Positions 52,347 through 62,508 of a stretch of DNA of 64,000 bases are shown in pieces. Origin of the DNA: an uncultured Draconibacterium sp. (GTDB lineage: Bacteria; Bacteroidota; Bacteroidia; Bacteroidales; Prolixibacteraceae); NCBI RefSeq assembly GCF_963677565.1, contig NZ_OY781981.1, forward strand, positions 3,340,001 to 3,404,000, in the 5' to 3' direction. Numbering within the stretch: position 1 is the stretch's first letter; every line of letters starts with the position of its first letter. The notes beneath the pieces were generated by a model. That model had not been told where the DNA came from, ran no database searches, and saw only the letters and a program-made list of their open reading frames with translations. Both the position numbers and the translations under genes were made by a program.

Positions 52347-53249
52347 ATGAAAAAATTTAACCTGATCCTACTATCCCTATTTATTGCTGGCGTTGTTATG
52401 GCACAAAACAAAACATTAAAAGTATGGCCAAACGGCGCTCCAAACGATAACGGGATGACTGAGCCCGAAGAAAAATACGATGGCGTTCGTGTTCGCAATG
52501 TGTCGGAAGCAGAAATGTATGTTTTTTCGCCGAAAGCAGAAAAGAACACCGGGGCCGCAGTGGTAATTTGTCCCGGAGGTGGTTACTGGATAGAAGCAAT
52601 GGATCATGAAGGATATGATATTGCGCGTTTCCTTCAGGAAAAGGGAATTACCGGAATTGTTTTAAAATATCGTTTGCCTTACGGAAACCACGAAGTTCCA
52701 TCGAGCGATGCACGACAAGCCATTCGAATTGTTCGTGCAAATGCAGAGGAGTGGGGGATCGATCCTGAAAAAATTGGAATTGCAGGTTCGTCGGCCGGAG
52801 GTCATCTGGCTTCAACTGCCGGAACTGTTTTCGACTATGGTAACATTGAAAGTTTGGACAAAATAACACAGCAAAGTTGCCGCCCCGATTTTATGCTGTT
52901 ATTGTATCCTGTAATTACGATGAATGAAGAATTCACGCATTTAGGATCGAGAGAGAACTTAATTGGAAAAGGCCACGATAAAGAATTGATCAGGAAATAT
53001 TCCAACGAATTAAATGTGAGTGCTGAAACGCCACCAACATTTCTCGTGTTGGCTGACGACGATAAAAGTGTATTGCCAAAAAATTCAATCAATTTCTATC
53101 TGAAACTAAAAGAATATGACGTGCCTGCCGAGCTACATATTTTTCAGGAGGGAGGACACGGTTTTGGAATTCGCAAAAACGGAATCCCTGCTGATAACTG
53201 GCCGAATTTATTTATCGATTGGTTGAAAGCAAGAGAGATAATTGAATGA
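52347..53249 (+). CDS. Secreted alpha/beta-hydrolase (acetyl-esterase / BD-FAE-like)
   Basis: A 300-residue exported esterase. The signal peptide ends VVMAQ. The oxyanion region is CPGGGYWIEAMDHEGYDIAR, the nucleophile is IAGSSAGGHLASTAG, and the acid and base are ADDDKSVLPKN and GGHGFGIRKNG. The family includes bifunctional acetyl-xylan and feruloyl esterases of Bacteroidota. It may work with plant polysaccharide degradation, as does the CE15 enzyme earlier in the window. Confidence 0.82.
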   Translation: MKKFNLILLSLFIAGVVMAQNKTLKVWPNGAPNDNGMTEPEEKYDGVRVRNVSEAEMYVFSPKAEKNTGAAVVICPGGGYWIEAMDHEGYDIARFLQEKGITGIVLKYRLPYGNHEVPSSDARQAIRIVRANAEEWGIDPEKIGIAGSSAGGHLASTAGTVFDYGNIESLDKITQQSCRPDFMLLLYPVITMNEEFTHLGSRENLIGKGHDKELIRKYSNELNVSAETPPTFLVLADDDKSVLPKNSINFYLKLKEYDVPAELHIFQEGGHGFGIRKNGIPADNWPNLFIDWLKAREIIE

Positions 53250-53264
53250 TGAATGTAGAATGAC

Positions 53265-53310
53265 GATTAACGATTTGAGAAGGGAAATCAAAAATCTGCA
53301 ATCGTTAATC
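53265..53310. repeat. Imperfect intergenic inverted repeat
   Basis: GATTAACGATT (53265-53275) is the exact reverse complement of AATCGTTAATC (53300-53310). The 24-base spacer is AT-rich. It resembles dispersed palindromic elements seen between genes in this group. It has no T run, so it is not an obvious terminator. Confidence 0.5.
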
Positions 53311-53330
53311 AATATTCTTAAATCAGATTA

Positions 53331-53861
53331 ATGAATACCCATCCTTTAAAAGTATTAAAATATTGTCCGAAGTGTGGTTCCTCTGAATTTAAAACATCAG
53401 GAGAGCGTTCGCTAAAATGTGGCACTTGCGGGTTTCATTTCTTTATTAATTCAGCTGCAGCGGTGGCGGCATTGGTTACCGATGAATCAGGAAAGCTAAT
53501 GTTGGTTACACGTGGTGTTGAACCCAACTATGGGAAACTTGATCTGCCAGGAGGTTTTATCGATCCAATGGAGACTGCTGAAGTTGCAGTAAAACGCGAG
53601 TTAAAGGAAGAATTGGGACTGGAGGTAAAGTCGTTGAAATATCTTGGTTCTGCCCCCAACGAATATGTATTTTCGGAGTACACTGTTTTTACATTAGATA
53701 TGGCATTTCTGGTTACGGCTAAATCTGTTGATAACCTGAAGCCAATGGACGACATTTTAGATTATAAATTCTATTCAGAAGAAGAGTTGGATTACGATGA
53801 TATTCCTGCTCCCTCGATAAAAAACTTTGTTAAAGACTATTTTGAGCGATTAAAAGCATAA
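53331..53861 (+). CDS. NUDIX hydrolase with N-terminal zinc ribbon
   Basis: A 176-residue enzyme. The zinc ribbon CPKCGSSEF...LKCGTCGF is followed by a Nudix domain. Its Nudix box is GGFIDPMETAEVAVKRELKE followed by ELGLEV, matching GX5EX7REUXEEXGU. The order resembles a shortened NADH pyrophosphatase (NudC), but without the NudC SQPWPFPxS motif; the substrate is unknown. It is monocistronic in appearance. Confidence 0.82.
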   Translation: MNTHPLKVLKYCPKCGSSEFKTSGERSLKCGTCGFHFFINSAAAVAALVTDESGKLMLVTRGVEPNYGKLDLPGGFIDPMETAEVAVKRELKEELGLEVKSLKYLGSAPNEYVFSEYTVFTLDMAFLVTAKSVDNLKPMDDILDYKFYSEEELDYDDIPAPSIKNFVKDYFERLKA

Positions 53862-53904
53862 ATTATGAAACGAACATGAATTTTCCTCATTCTAAATTCA
53901 CAAA

Positions 53905-53923
53905 CCTGCCTACCGCAGGCAGG
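53905..53923. repeat. Short GC-rich palindrome (REP-like)
   Basis: CCTGCCT-ACCGC-AGGCAGG stands out from the AT-rich intergenic sequence. It has the look of the small repeated palindromes scattered in Bacteroidota genomes. It lies between the NUDIX and aminopeptidase genes. Confidence 0.65.
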
Positions 53924-54003
53924 CAAGAATGATTAAAATTTATGAGAGTTCCTGAATGTATTCAAATTTTTTGAACATTCAGATATCAAAAAATTTTAAA
54001 CAG

Positions 54004-55785
54004 ATGAAATTAGAAATAAAGCAGCGGCTAACGGCCTTACGAACAGAAATGAAAAAACAGGGTATCGATGCCTGGTACATTTCAGGAACTGATCCACATT
54101 CGAGCGAGTACTTGCCTAAACGGTGGGAAACACGCGAATATATTGCCGGATTTACGGGCTCGTATGGGGTGGTTGCGGTTACATTGGACAAGGCTGCTTT
54201 GTGGACCGATTCGCGTTATTTTCTTCAGGCTACTGAAGAGCTTGAAGGTACCGGAATTGATATGATGAAAATGCGTGTACCCGATGCTGTTTCACCTGAT
54301 ACTTGGCTAAGCCAGAATTTACCTGCAGGTAGTAAAGTGGGGCTCGATGCGCAATCGTTAACTGTTAATGCTTTTAAAAGTCTGCAGAAAGGTTTTTTGA
54401 AAAAAGATATTGAATTAGTAGAAACTCCGGATTTATTGGAAGCAGTTTGGGAAGATCGTCCGGCTGTTCCAAACGATAAGGTTTTTGAGCTGGAGCTAAA
54501 ATATTCCGGTGTTGGCCGACCCGAAAAACAACAAAAAATTGCCGGAGAACTGGCTAATTTTGGAGCAGATATTCATGTAGTTTCAATGTTGGACGAGCTG
54601 GCGTGGCTATACAATTTGCGCGGTTCCGATGTTCCTTATAATCCGGTTTTCACTGCATTTGCGGTAGTTGGAAAAGATGAAAACCTGCTTTTTGTCGATC
54701 CCGGGAAAGTTGACTCTGAACTTCAATCGAAATTGGAAGCAGATGGTGTTGAGTTGAAAGACTACAGCACTTTTTACGACTACCTGGCCGAAATTAAGGG
54801 GAAAACGGTATTTGTTGATCCGTCTACTTTAAACTATGCCGCTTACAATGTGTTGGCAAACAATAACGAAACTGTTGAAGGAACTTCGTTGGTTGCAATA
54901 CAAAAGGCCTTGAAAAACGAAACTGAACTGGAAGGATTCAGAAGTGCCATGAAAAAAGACGGCGTGGCATTGGTAGAGTCTATTTACTGGTTAAAAGACG
55001 TTATTGGAAAACAAACTGTAACTGACTATGAGTTTGGAGAAAAACTAGCTGAATTCAGAGCAAAACAAGACGGTTTTAAAGGCGAAAGTTTCCACCCGAT
55101 TGTTGGTTATAAAAGTCGCGGTGCCATTGTTCACCTGCACGTTTTTGCCGACGATGCACAACCGCTTGAAGCCGATGGAGTAGTGCTTTTTGATTCTGGC
55201 GGTCAGTACATTGACGGAACAACTGATGTTACCCGCACGGTTGCTTTAGGCGCAGTTTCTGATCAATTTAAAACCGATTTTACACTTACTCTAAAAGGAA
55301 TGATTGGCTTAACACAGGCTAAATTCCCTTATGGAGTAAAAGGTTGTCACCTCGATATTCTGGCAAGGCAAGCACTCTGGGAAAATGGCATGAATTACGG
55401 CCACGGTACAGGCCACGGAGTTGGTCATTTTCTTAATGTGCACGAAGGACCAATGGCAATTCGCCTGGAGTACAATGAAAATCTGATGTTGCCGGGACAA
55501 GTACTTTCAAACGAACCCGCATTCTATAGAGAAGGGCTGTACGGACTTCGAACTGAAAATATGATGGTGTGCGTTGAGCGCGAAACCACTGAGTTCGGCC
55601 GTTTCCTTGGTTTTGATACACTAACTCTTTGCCCAATCGACACGTCGTTAATCAAAGTAGATTTGTTGACCGACAAAGAGCGTAAGTGGCTGAATGATTA
55701 TCATCGATGGGTAAACGATGAGCTAAAGCCGCTTCTTGAGGAAAAATATCATGCGTTTTTGGATGAGCAAACTCAAGCAATTTAA
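54004..55785 (+). CDS. Xaa-Pro aminopeptidase (M24B)
   Basis: A cytoplasmic metallo-aminopeptidase of 593 residues that removes residues before proline. I chose the ATG at 54004, since the 16 upstream residues of the open frame are not conserved. Two creatinase-like N-terminal domains (DAWYISGTDPHSSEYLPKRW) precede the catalytic fold. Metal ligands are in LFDSGGQYIDGTTDVTRT, GTGHGVGHFLNVHEGP, SNEPAFYREGLYGLRTEN and the final LCPIDTSLIKVDLL. Its stop overlaps by four bases the stop of the convergent kinase gene. Confidence 0.92.
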   Translation: MKLEIKQRLTALRTEMKKQGIDAWYISGTDPHSSEYLPKRWETREYIAGFTGSYGVVAVTLDKAALWTDSRYFLQATEELEGTGIDMMKMRVPDAVSPDTWLSQNLPAGSKVGLDAQSLTVNAFKSLQKGFLKKDIELVETPDLLEAVWEDRPAVPNDKVFELELKYSGVGRPEKQQKIAGELANFGADIHVVSMLDELAWLYNLRGSDVPYNPVFTAFAVVGKDENLLFVDPGKVDSELQSKLEADGVELKDYSTFYDYLAEIKGKTVFVDPSTLNYAAYNVLANNNETVEGTSLVAIQKALKNETELEGFRSAMKKDGVALVESIYWLKDVIGKQTVTDYEFGEKLAEFRAKQDGFKGESFHPIVGYKSRGAIVHLHVFADDAQPLEADGVVLFDSGGQYIDGTTDVTRTVALGAVSDQFKTDFTLTLKGMIGLTQAKFPYGVKGCHLDILARQALWENGMNYGHGTGHGVGHFLNVHEGPMAIRLEYNENLMLPGQVLSNEPAFYREGLYGLRTENMMVCVERETTEFGRFLGFDTLTLCPIDTSLIKVDLLTDKERKWLNDYHRWVNDELKPLLEEKYHAFLDEQTQAI

Positions 55786-56963
55786 TTTGCTAACGGTAAA
55801 GTAAAACAGAAGGTACTGCCTTCGTTTTCTTTACTGGAAACGGATAATTGCCCCCCGTTTTTTTCAACGAACTCTTTGCAGAGGTGTAGACCTAATCCGG
55901 TTCCGCTTTCATTTGATGTTCCAAAGCGCTGTGTTTTACTACTAAGGTTGAAAAGCTGATTTAGTGTTTTTTCATCCATCCCAATACCATTATCGATGAT
56001 GCAGAACTCATGATAGCTGTTTTTTGAACAACAGGTTATTGTAATGTTTCCTTGTGGTTTGGTAAACTTTATGGCATTGGATATAAGGTTTCGGAATACT
56101 GTTGAAATCATGTTTTTATCTGCCTGACATAACACATCTTCTTGAACCTTGTTGATAACTGATATTTGTTTCGAATCGGCATGTTGTTTTAGCACTTCAA
56201 GGTTTTCGTGTACAACTTCTGCAGGCGTGAATATTACAGATTCAACTTTTACCCGGCCAGTTTGCGAACGCGACCATTCCAATAAATTTTGAAGTAAAGC
56301 ATATGTATTTTTAGACGCATTGTTTATATCCTTAACAAAATCCAGTTTCATTTCATCCTCAAATATTTCCCAGCTTTCAAGCATTGCTTCTGATAGGCCA
56401 AGAAGCGCATTAAAAGGACTTTTTAGATCGTGGGCAATAATGGAAAAGAATTTATCTTTAGCAGCGTTGGCTTTTCGCAATTGCTCTGTACGTTGTGCAA
56501 CCTGCTCTTCTAACGATGCATTTAATTCCAGTAATTCTTTATTCTGTTTGCGTATTTTAATTTCCTGCAAAAAACTTTTTACTGCCTCTTTTACGGTCAA
56601 TACCAAATCATCTTTGTCCCACGGTTTTGAGATAAAACGATAGAGCTGAGCATTGTTTATGGCATTGCTAATGCCTTCTATACTGGCCTGTCCGGTTAAA
56701 AGTATTTTTAACGAATCGGGAGAAAGTTTGTGTATTTCCTTTAACAATTCGTCGCCTTTTATTCCCGGCATAATATAATCTGAAATAATAACGGGTACTT
56801 GCTGGCCTTCCTCAATAAGCTCCTTAAAAAACTCCAACGCGTCTTCACCGCTATCCGAAGTTTCAATATTATATTCGTCTCCAAACGACGATTGTAGTTG
56901 TTCCTGTATAGCTTCCAGGATTATTTCTTCATCATCAACACAAATTATTGTCTGTTTTTTCAT
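55782..56963 (-). CDS. Receiver-histidine kinase hybrid
   Basis: A soluble 393-residue signalling protein. The N-terminal receiver (IICVDDEEIILEAIQEQL; phospho-acceptor Asp in VIISDYIMPGIKGDELL) is followed by a coiled coil and a HisKA domain with FFSIIAHDLKSPFNALLGLS. The ATPase part has NLISNAIKFTKPQGNITITC, CIIDNGIGMDEKTL and GTGLGLHLCKEFVEKNGGQL. With no sensor or membrane domain it probably takes phosphate from, or reports to, the two genes upstream. It follows the free receiver gene directly, with no spacer. Confidence 0.86.
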   Translation of the reverse strand: MKKQTIICVDDEEIILEAIQEQLQSSFGDEYNIETSDSGEDALEFFKELIEEGQQVPVIISDYIMPGIKGDELLKEIHKLSPDSLKILLTGQASIEGISNAINNAQLYRFISKPWDKDDLVLTVKEAVKSFLQEIKIRKQNKELLELNASLEEQVAQRTEQLRKANAAKDKFFSIIAHDLKSPFNALLGLSEAMLESWEIFEDEMKLDFVKDINNASKNTYALLQNLLEWSRSQTGRVKVESVIFTPAEVVHENLEVLKQHADSKQISVINKVQEDVLCQADKNMISTVFRNLISNAIKFTKPQGNITITCCSKNSYHEFCIIDNGIGMDEKTLNQLFNLSSKTQRFGTSNESGTGLGLHLCKEFVEKNGGQLSVSSKENEGSTFCFTLPLAN

Positions 56964-57371
56964 TTACCCCTTATTTTCAATTTTAGACAAACCTGTTTTT
57001 ATAACTCGCTCTAAATCCTGAGACGACCATGGTTTAGAAATATATGCATGCAATTCGGCATTTTTAATTGCATTGTTAATGGCCTTCTCATCCGCTTGTC
57101 CGGTTAACATTACTTTTATAATTTTTGGGAATTTTTTATGAACTTCAATCAGAAAATCGTCTCCTTTTTTACCCGGCATTAACCAGTCGGAAACAATTAC
57201 TAGAACATCAATTTCTTCTTCAGTCAATTCTTCAATTACTTCCAGGCCTTCCTCAGCATTTTCTGCCGATTCATACAGGTATTCATCTCCAAAAATGTTT
57301 TTTATTTGTTCCCCAAGACTGTCGAGAATTATACTTTCATCATCAACGCAAACAATGGCCTTCTTTTTCAT
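56964..57371 (-). CDS. Stand-alone response regulator receiver
   Basis: A 135-residue single-domain receiver. Key residues are the acidic pair in AIVCVDDESIILDSL, the phospho-Asp in VIVSDWLMPGKKGDDFLIE and the conserved Lys in YISKPWSSQDLE. It has no output domain. I chose the ATG at 57371; the extension to 57440 overlaps the upstream kinase and is not conserved. It starts seven bases after the PAS kinase and abuts the hybrid kinase. Confidence 0.85.
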   Translation of the reverse strand: MKKKAIVCVDDESIILDSLGEQIKNIFGDEYLYESAENAEEGLEVIEELTEEEIDVLVIVSDWLMPGKKGDDFLIEVHKKFPKIIKVMLTGQADEKAINNAIKNAELHAYISKPWSSQDLERVIKTGLSKIENKG

Positions 57372-57378
57372 AAATGTG

Positions 57379-58791
57379 CTAATTAACGGGTAATGTAATA
57401 ATAAATGTTGTTCCTTCTCCCACTTTACTCTCAAAATCAAGATTTCCCTGATGTTTCTCGATAATTTTTAATACCAGCTCAAGTCCAATACCAGTTCCTT
57501 CTCCCGCCTTTTTTGTGGTAAAAAATGGTTCAAAAATCTTTTCGTGTATCTCTTCAGGAATACCACACCCGGTATCAGAAATTGCTACCTGGATGCGTTC
57601 CTCAAGATTTTTTATAGTAATTGTTAATTGCCCTTGGTTATCCATTGCTTGAATGGCGTTTGAGATAAGGTTGGTCCAAACTTGAACCAGTTCATCAGGA
57701 TAACAACTAATCAACGGAATATTATCGTCGTAGTTTTGTATTACTTCAATTCCTTGTTTTATACGGTTATGATGCAAGGTAAGCACCATGTCAATGTTCT
57801 CTTTCAGGTTGCTGAGCTCTTTGTCCATACCCTGATCTTTATGGGTAAATCGTTTAAGAGCATAAACAACTTTCGATGCTTTTTCAACAGCCAGTTTAAT
57901 ATTCTCCGAATTTTTTCGAACCGAATAAATGTCGCGTATCGATTTTAAAATGAATACCGGATTATCAACGTTCAATAAAGAAATTACCTGATCAGTCACT
58001 TCGTAAAGATTTAGGTAAATCAACTGATCGGTCATGGTATAAGTATCCTCAAAGCCTGCGTTTTCAAGCTTTTCTTTTACCAGCTTTTTATAGTGCCGTT
58101 TCTCCTTCGAAATTAATGGAGGTTTGCTTCGATCGATCAGGTTCATAATTTTAAGGAATATCATTAATTCCCGTTCTGATAAGCTCGTAAACAAAACATA
58201 AATGTTTTCCATCGATTCATCAAGTGATTTCGAAATATTATCGACAGATGCGTTGATTGCTCCAATAGGAGTGTTTATTTCGTGAGCAACACCGGCAATG
58301 AGGTTTCCGAGTGCCCGCATTTTTTCCGATTGTACCAGTTGCGATTGGGTTTGTTTCAGGTCGGCAATAGTAGCTTCCAGTTCTTCAGTTTGTTGTTTGA
58401 GCTTTTGGTTTTGTTGTCTGATGGTTTTATCACGTTCAATCCGTCGGGTTATATCGTGTGCTACTCCTTCAATCGATAAAAGTTCCCCTTCTTCGTTATA
58501 CAACGGCGATTCCGTAATTTCAATCACTTTTATCGTACCATCTTTGGCGTATAGCTCAAACTGGAATGTTTTTTGTTTTTCTCCGGTGGCGCTCTTTTTT
58601 AAAACTTCAATGGTTTTTTTGTTCAGCTCGCTGTCTGTCATGTGTTTTACAAGACCGAGCTTTGCTTCTTCCACATCGTAGCCTAAAACAGTTTCAACAG
58701 AAGGACTCATGTAGAGATAATCGCCATCAATATTGTGAGAATAAAAGAAATATTCGTTACCCAGGCTTTCAATAAGCTTTTTATATTTCAT
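57379..58791 (-). CDS. PAS-domain sensor histidine kinase
   Basis: A 470-residue soluble kinase. The PAS domain (NEYFFYSHNIDGDYLYMSPS) covers the first 120 residues. A coiled coil leads to the H box MRALGNLIAGVAHEINTPIG; after that is a long helical insert, then the ATPase N box NLISNAIQAMDNQGQLTITI and G boxes SDTGCGIPEEIHEKIFEPFF and GTGIGLELVLKIIEKHQGNL. It lacks membrane helices, so the signal is intracellular (redox, ligand or partner). It heads the three-gene phosphorelay. Confidence 0.88.
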   Translation of the reverse strand: MKYKKLIESLGNEYFFYSHNIDGDYLYMSPSVETVLGYDVEEAKLGLVKHMTDSELNKKTIEVLKKSATGEKQKTFQFELYAKDGTIKVIEITESPLYNEEGELLSIEGVAHDITRRIERDKTIRQQNQKLKQQTEELEATIADLKQTQSQLVQSEKMRALGNLIAGVAHEINTPIGAINASVDNISKSLDESMENIYVLFTSLSERELMIFLKIMNLIDRSKPPLISKEKRHYKKLVKEKLENAGFEDTYTMTDQLIYLNLYEVTDQVISLLNVDNPVFILKSIRDIYSVRKNSENIKLAVEKASKVVYALKRFTHKDQGMDKELSNLKENIDMVLTLHHNRIKQGIEVIQNYDDNIPLISCYPDELVQVWTNLISNAIQAMDNQGQLTITIKNLEERIQVAISDTGCGIPEEIHEKIFEPFFTTKKAGEGTGIGLELVLKIIEKHQGNLDFESKVGEGTTFIITLPVN

Positions 58792-58996
58792 AGTCCAAGT
58801 TTAGTATTAAAGCGTCGCTACTTTTCCGGTAAATAATCCGGATGATCAAACAAAGAATTCAAATCGTAATGAATCTTGTTTAATTTCCTCAAAAATAAAA
58901 TAATTGGTATAAAATTTACTATAGATTAAAAATTTATGGCCGAGTATTAACGAACTTAAAATTTAGGAAAAGAAATGATGTTTTTGGTTCTGTCTG

Positions 58997-60319
58997 CTAA
59001 CGAAAAGAATTCCTTTTGTAAAGGAGAAATGAACCGTTAACGAAATAACTGAAGATAATCATTCCATTTCCTAAGCTCTGATAATCGAATATCGTTAAAA
59101 GTTTCCCTGCCAGTGCAGTAATTCCGCCAAAGAACATAGCTCTGATTACGTTTTTGTGATTCACTTTAAAGCTAAGAAGCCCACATAGTACAGGAACCAC
59201 AAACGCTCCTGAAAAAAAGCTAAGCGCTAAAAGTAGGGCTTGAATTACAGAGGTGATATATAAGGCAATTAGTAAACTCAATAGGCCAATAATGACAACG
59301 AGCCAGCGTGTTAGTGGCAACGATTTTTTGTTTTCGAGGTTACCGCTGAACAGCTCGCTTAAAATCATACTTGAAGTAAGCAAAGTGGTATCGGCCGACG
59401 ACATTACTGCAGATAAAAGTGCTGCAATAAACAAACCGTAAGCCCAGTTGGGAAGCAAGTGTCCTGCAAATGCCATTATTCCTTCATTTTCTTTTCCGGA
59501 ATAAACGCCTAAATAGGTAAGGGCAAACGAAACGGGGATTAATATTGATGCTACGATTAGTATACTTCTTCGTGCTGTTTTTTCACTCCTGGCACAAAAC
59601 AGGCGCGAGTAAATATCAGGGCCAACAATAAATGTTACCGAATAAGTCATTAACAATACGATCAGATCGACAATCGAGAATTTTGAATTGAACAGCGCTG
59701 AAAATTTTAATGGCTCAACCTGCAAATGTGCTGGTGATTTGATGGCAAAAAACAGCAAAGCCACCAACCCGCTAATAATTAACACGGCTTGTAATGTATC
59801 TGTTTTCAGGATACTTAACTGGCCGCCCAGCAAGGTGTAGGCAATAAAAACCAGTCCGGATAAAATGGCTGCATTCTGATACGAAATAAAACCAAGTCCT
59901 TGTAGGATTTGGGCTGCTGCAATAATTTGTGCCGCCACAATTCCTAACCATGCTAAAGGAATTATTACAGTTGAAAATCGTTCGGCTTTGCGTCCAAAGA
60001 ACTTTCCCAGCAATTCGGGAAGTGTATAATTACCATAACGGCTAACGTATTTTGAAATTGGTGCCAGAATAAATAAGCCAATTGCGGCGGAAAACAAGAA
60101 CCACAAGGCGGCCCAACCTCTGCTTTGGCTTAACTCAATGGTTCCCATAAGTGCCGAACCGCCCAAAATTGTTGCGAGCAAACTACCTGAAACCTGCCAG
60201 ATACCTGCTTTTTTATCGGCAACATAATAGTCCGATGGTTTTTTTATTCTGAACGCGGAATAGATACCAATACCCACGATAAACAAAAAGTACAGAAGTA
60301 TGGTTAATTCTTTTTGCAT
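58997..60319 (-). CDS. Sodium:solute symporter (SSS family)
   Basis: A 440-residue inner-membrane protein with about 12-13 helices. The start (LLYFLFIVGIGIYSAFRIKK) and VSGSLLATILGGSALMGTIE are typical, as are SADTTLLTSSMILSELF (the Na2-site region) and FIVGPDIYSRLFCARSEKTA. The substrate may be a sugar, proline or an organic acid; it cannot be read from the sequence. It is divergent from the prolyl oligopeptidase gene. Confidence 0.85.
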   Translation of the reverse strand: MQKELTILLYFLFIVGIGIYSAFRIKKPSDYYVADKKAGIWQVSGSLLATILGGSALMGTIELSQSRGWAALWFLFSAAIGLFILAPISKYVSRYGNYTLPELLGKFFGRKAERFSTVIIPLAWLGIVAAQIIAAAQILQGLGFISYQNAAILSGLVFIAYTLLGGQLSILKTDTLQAVLIISGLVALLFFAIKSPAHLQVEPLKFSALFNSKFSIVDLIVLLMTYSVTFIVGPDIYSRLFCARSEKTARRSILIVASILIPVSFALTYLGVYSGKENEGIMAFAGHLLPNWAYGLFIAALLSAVMSSADTTLLTSSMILSELFSGNLENKKSLPLTRWLVVIIGLLSLLIALYITSVIQALLLALSFFSGAFVVPVLCGLLSFKVNHKNVIRAMFFGGITALAGKLLTIFDYQSLGNGMIIFSYFVNGSFLLYKRNSFR

Positions 60320-60392
60320 AGATAAGGCGCAAATATCGCAAATTATGTAACAATTCGCTAAATTCGAAACACATTATAAAAACATCTGCACT

Positions 60393-62500
60393 ATGAAGAA
60401 TCTTGTTTTGTTGCCTGCCATAATTTTATTTCTTTTGGCGGCTTGTTCAAAAAACGAAAAAATTATGCCACCTGTAGCAAAAAAGGTAAAAAAAGAGTTA
60501 ACAACACATGGAGATACGCGCGTTGACAATTATTACTGGATGAATGAACGCGAAAACCCTGAAGTAATAGCACATTTGGAAGCTGAAAATGCCTACAAAG
60601 ATGCAGTGATGAAACATACCGAAACGCTTCAGGAAAAATTGTTTGAGGAAATTAAGTCGAAAATAAAGCCCGAAAATGAATCGGTACCTTACAAAAAGAA
60701 TGGTTATTACTATTACTACAAACAATTACCCGGAAAAGAATACGATGTAAACTGCCGTAAAAAGGGGAGTCTTGATGCCGAAGAAGAGGTTATGCTCGAT
60801 GAAAACGTCCTGGCTGAAGGACAGGAATTTTTTATGCTTGGCGGATTATCGGTAAGCCCGAATAACAAACTAATTGCTTATGGTGTTGACACGGTTAGCC
60901 GCAGAAAATACACGATTAATTTTAAGAACCTGGAAACCGGTGAAACACTGGAAGATGCAATTCCACTGACTACCGGAAGTGCGGTTTGGGCCAACGATAA
61001 TAAAACGGTTTATTATACTTTGAAAGACGATGTTACGCTGCGTTCGGAGAAAATTATGAAGCACGTAGTGGGAACGCCTGTTGAAGACGATGTGGAAGTA
61101 TTTTACGAAGAGGATGAAACTTTTTCGGTTTTTATATTTAAAACAAAGTCGCAAAAATACCTGATCATTGGCAGCGAAAGTACCCTAACTTCTGAATACC
61201 GTTTTTTAGATGCGAATAATCCGGAAGGCGAATTTAAAATTGTTCAGCCGCGTGTTCGTGGTTTGGAATATTCGGTTGATCATTTTGGTAACGACTTTTA
61301 TATTCGCACCAACCTGAATGCTTTGAATTTCCGTTTAATGAAAACACCGGTTACCGCCACTGAAAAGGAGAACTGGACTGAGGTAATTGCACATCGCAGC
61401 GATGTTTATTTTAGCGGATTCGATATTTTAAAAGATTACCTGGTAGTTACCGAACGGATTGAGGGAATTAACCAACTTCGTGTGATTTCCTGGAAAGGTG
61501 GAGAATATTACATCGATTTTGATGAAGAAGTTTACACATTAGTCCGAATGTAAATTTGGATTTTAACACCGATGTTTTCCGTTTTAGTTACACCTCGTTA
61601 ACAACACCGAATTCGATTTACGACTATAATCTGAAATCGAAAGAGCGTACCTTGCTAAAGCAGGATGAAGTGTTGGGCGGTTTTAACAAAGATGATTACG
61701 AAACCAAACGTATTTATGCAACTGCCGGCGACGGTACAAAAATTCCAATGTCCATCGTCTATAAAAAAGGAATGGAGAAGAATGGCGATAATCCTACTTT
61801 ATTGTATGGATATGGTTCGTACGGATATACGTATAATCCAAGCTTTTCATTGGCTCGATTGCCGCTGCTCGATCGTGGTTTTGTTTACGCAATTGCTCAT
61901 ATTCGTGGAAGCCAGATTAATGGTCGCCAGTGGTACGAAGACGGTAAACTGCTGAAAAAGATGAACACATTTACCGATTTTAACGACTGTGCACAATTCC
62001 TGATCGACGACGGATATACGAATTCAGATAAATTATTCGCGATGGGCGGTAGTGCCGGCGGGCTGTTAATGGGAGCCTGCATCAATCTTCGTCCCGAGTT
62101 GTACAAAGGTGTTATTGCCGCAGTACCGTTTGTTGATGTAGTTACTACCATGCTCGACGAAACTATTCCGCTTACTACAAGCGAATTCGACGAATGGGGA
62201 AATCCAAAAATTGAGAAATATTATTACTATATGCTTTCGTATTCACCATACGACAATGTAGAAGCCAAAGATTACCCGGCATTGCTGGTTACTACCGGAC
62301 TGCACGACTCGCAGGTTCAGTATTGGGAACCTGCCAAATGGGTGGCCAAGTTGCGCGAATTGAAAACTGATGATAATCCGTTGTTATTCCATATTAATAT
62401 GGATTACGGCCACGGAGGTGCCTCCGGACGTTTTGAATGGATAAAAGAAACCGCATTGGAATATGCGTTTATATTTGACCAGATAGGTATTGCAGAATAA
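60393..62500 (+). pseudogene. Prolyl oligopeptidase (S9A) gene split by a frameshift
   Basis: Two adjacent frames together encode a complete S9A enzyme. The first (60393-61553) gives a lipoprotein signal (LLAACSKN) and the beta-propeller; it ends prematurely in YTLVRM. The second (readable from 61541, TTG at 61556) continues with SPNVNLDFNTDVFRFSY. It holds the catalytic Ser in FAMGGSAGGLLMGA, the Asp in TGLHDSQVQ and the His in DYGHGGASGR. Adding one base near 61541 (TTA-AGT for TTAGT) restores the frame; about 700 residues would be normal. The site is not a known slippery sequence. It is a recent pseudogene or a sequencing error. Confidence 0.88.
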
Positions 62501-62508
62501 AATAATCG

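Noticed and set aside
61533..61560. Programmed frameshift in the prolyl oligopeptidase gene
   Set aside because: No slippery heptamer or downstream pseudoknot is visible, and S9A enzymes are not known to use recoding. Deletion or sequencing error is simpler.
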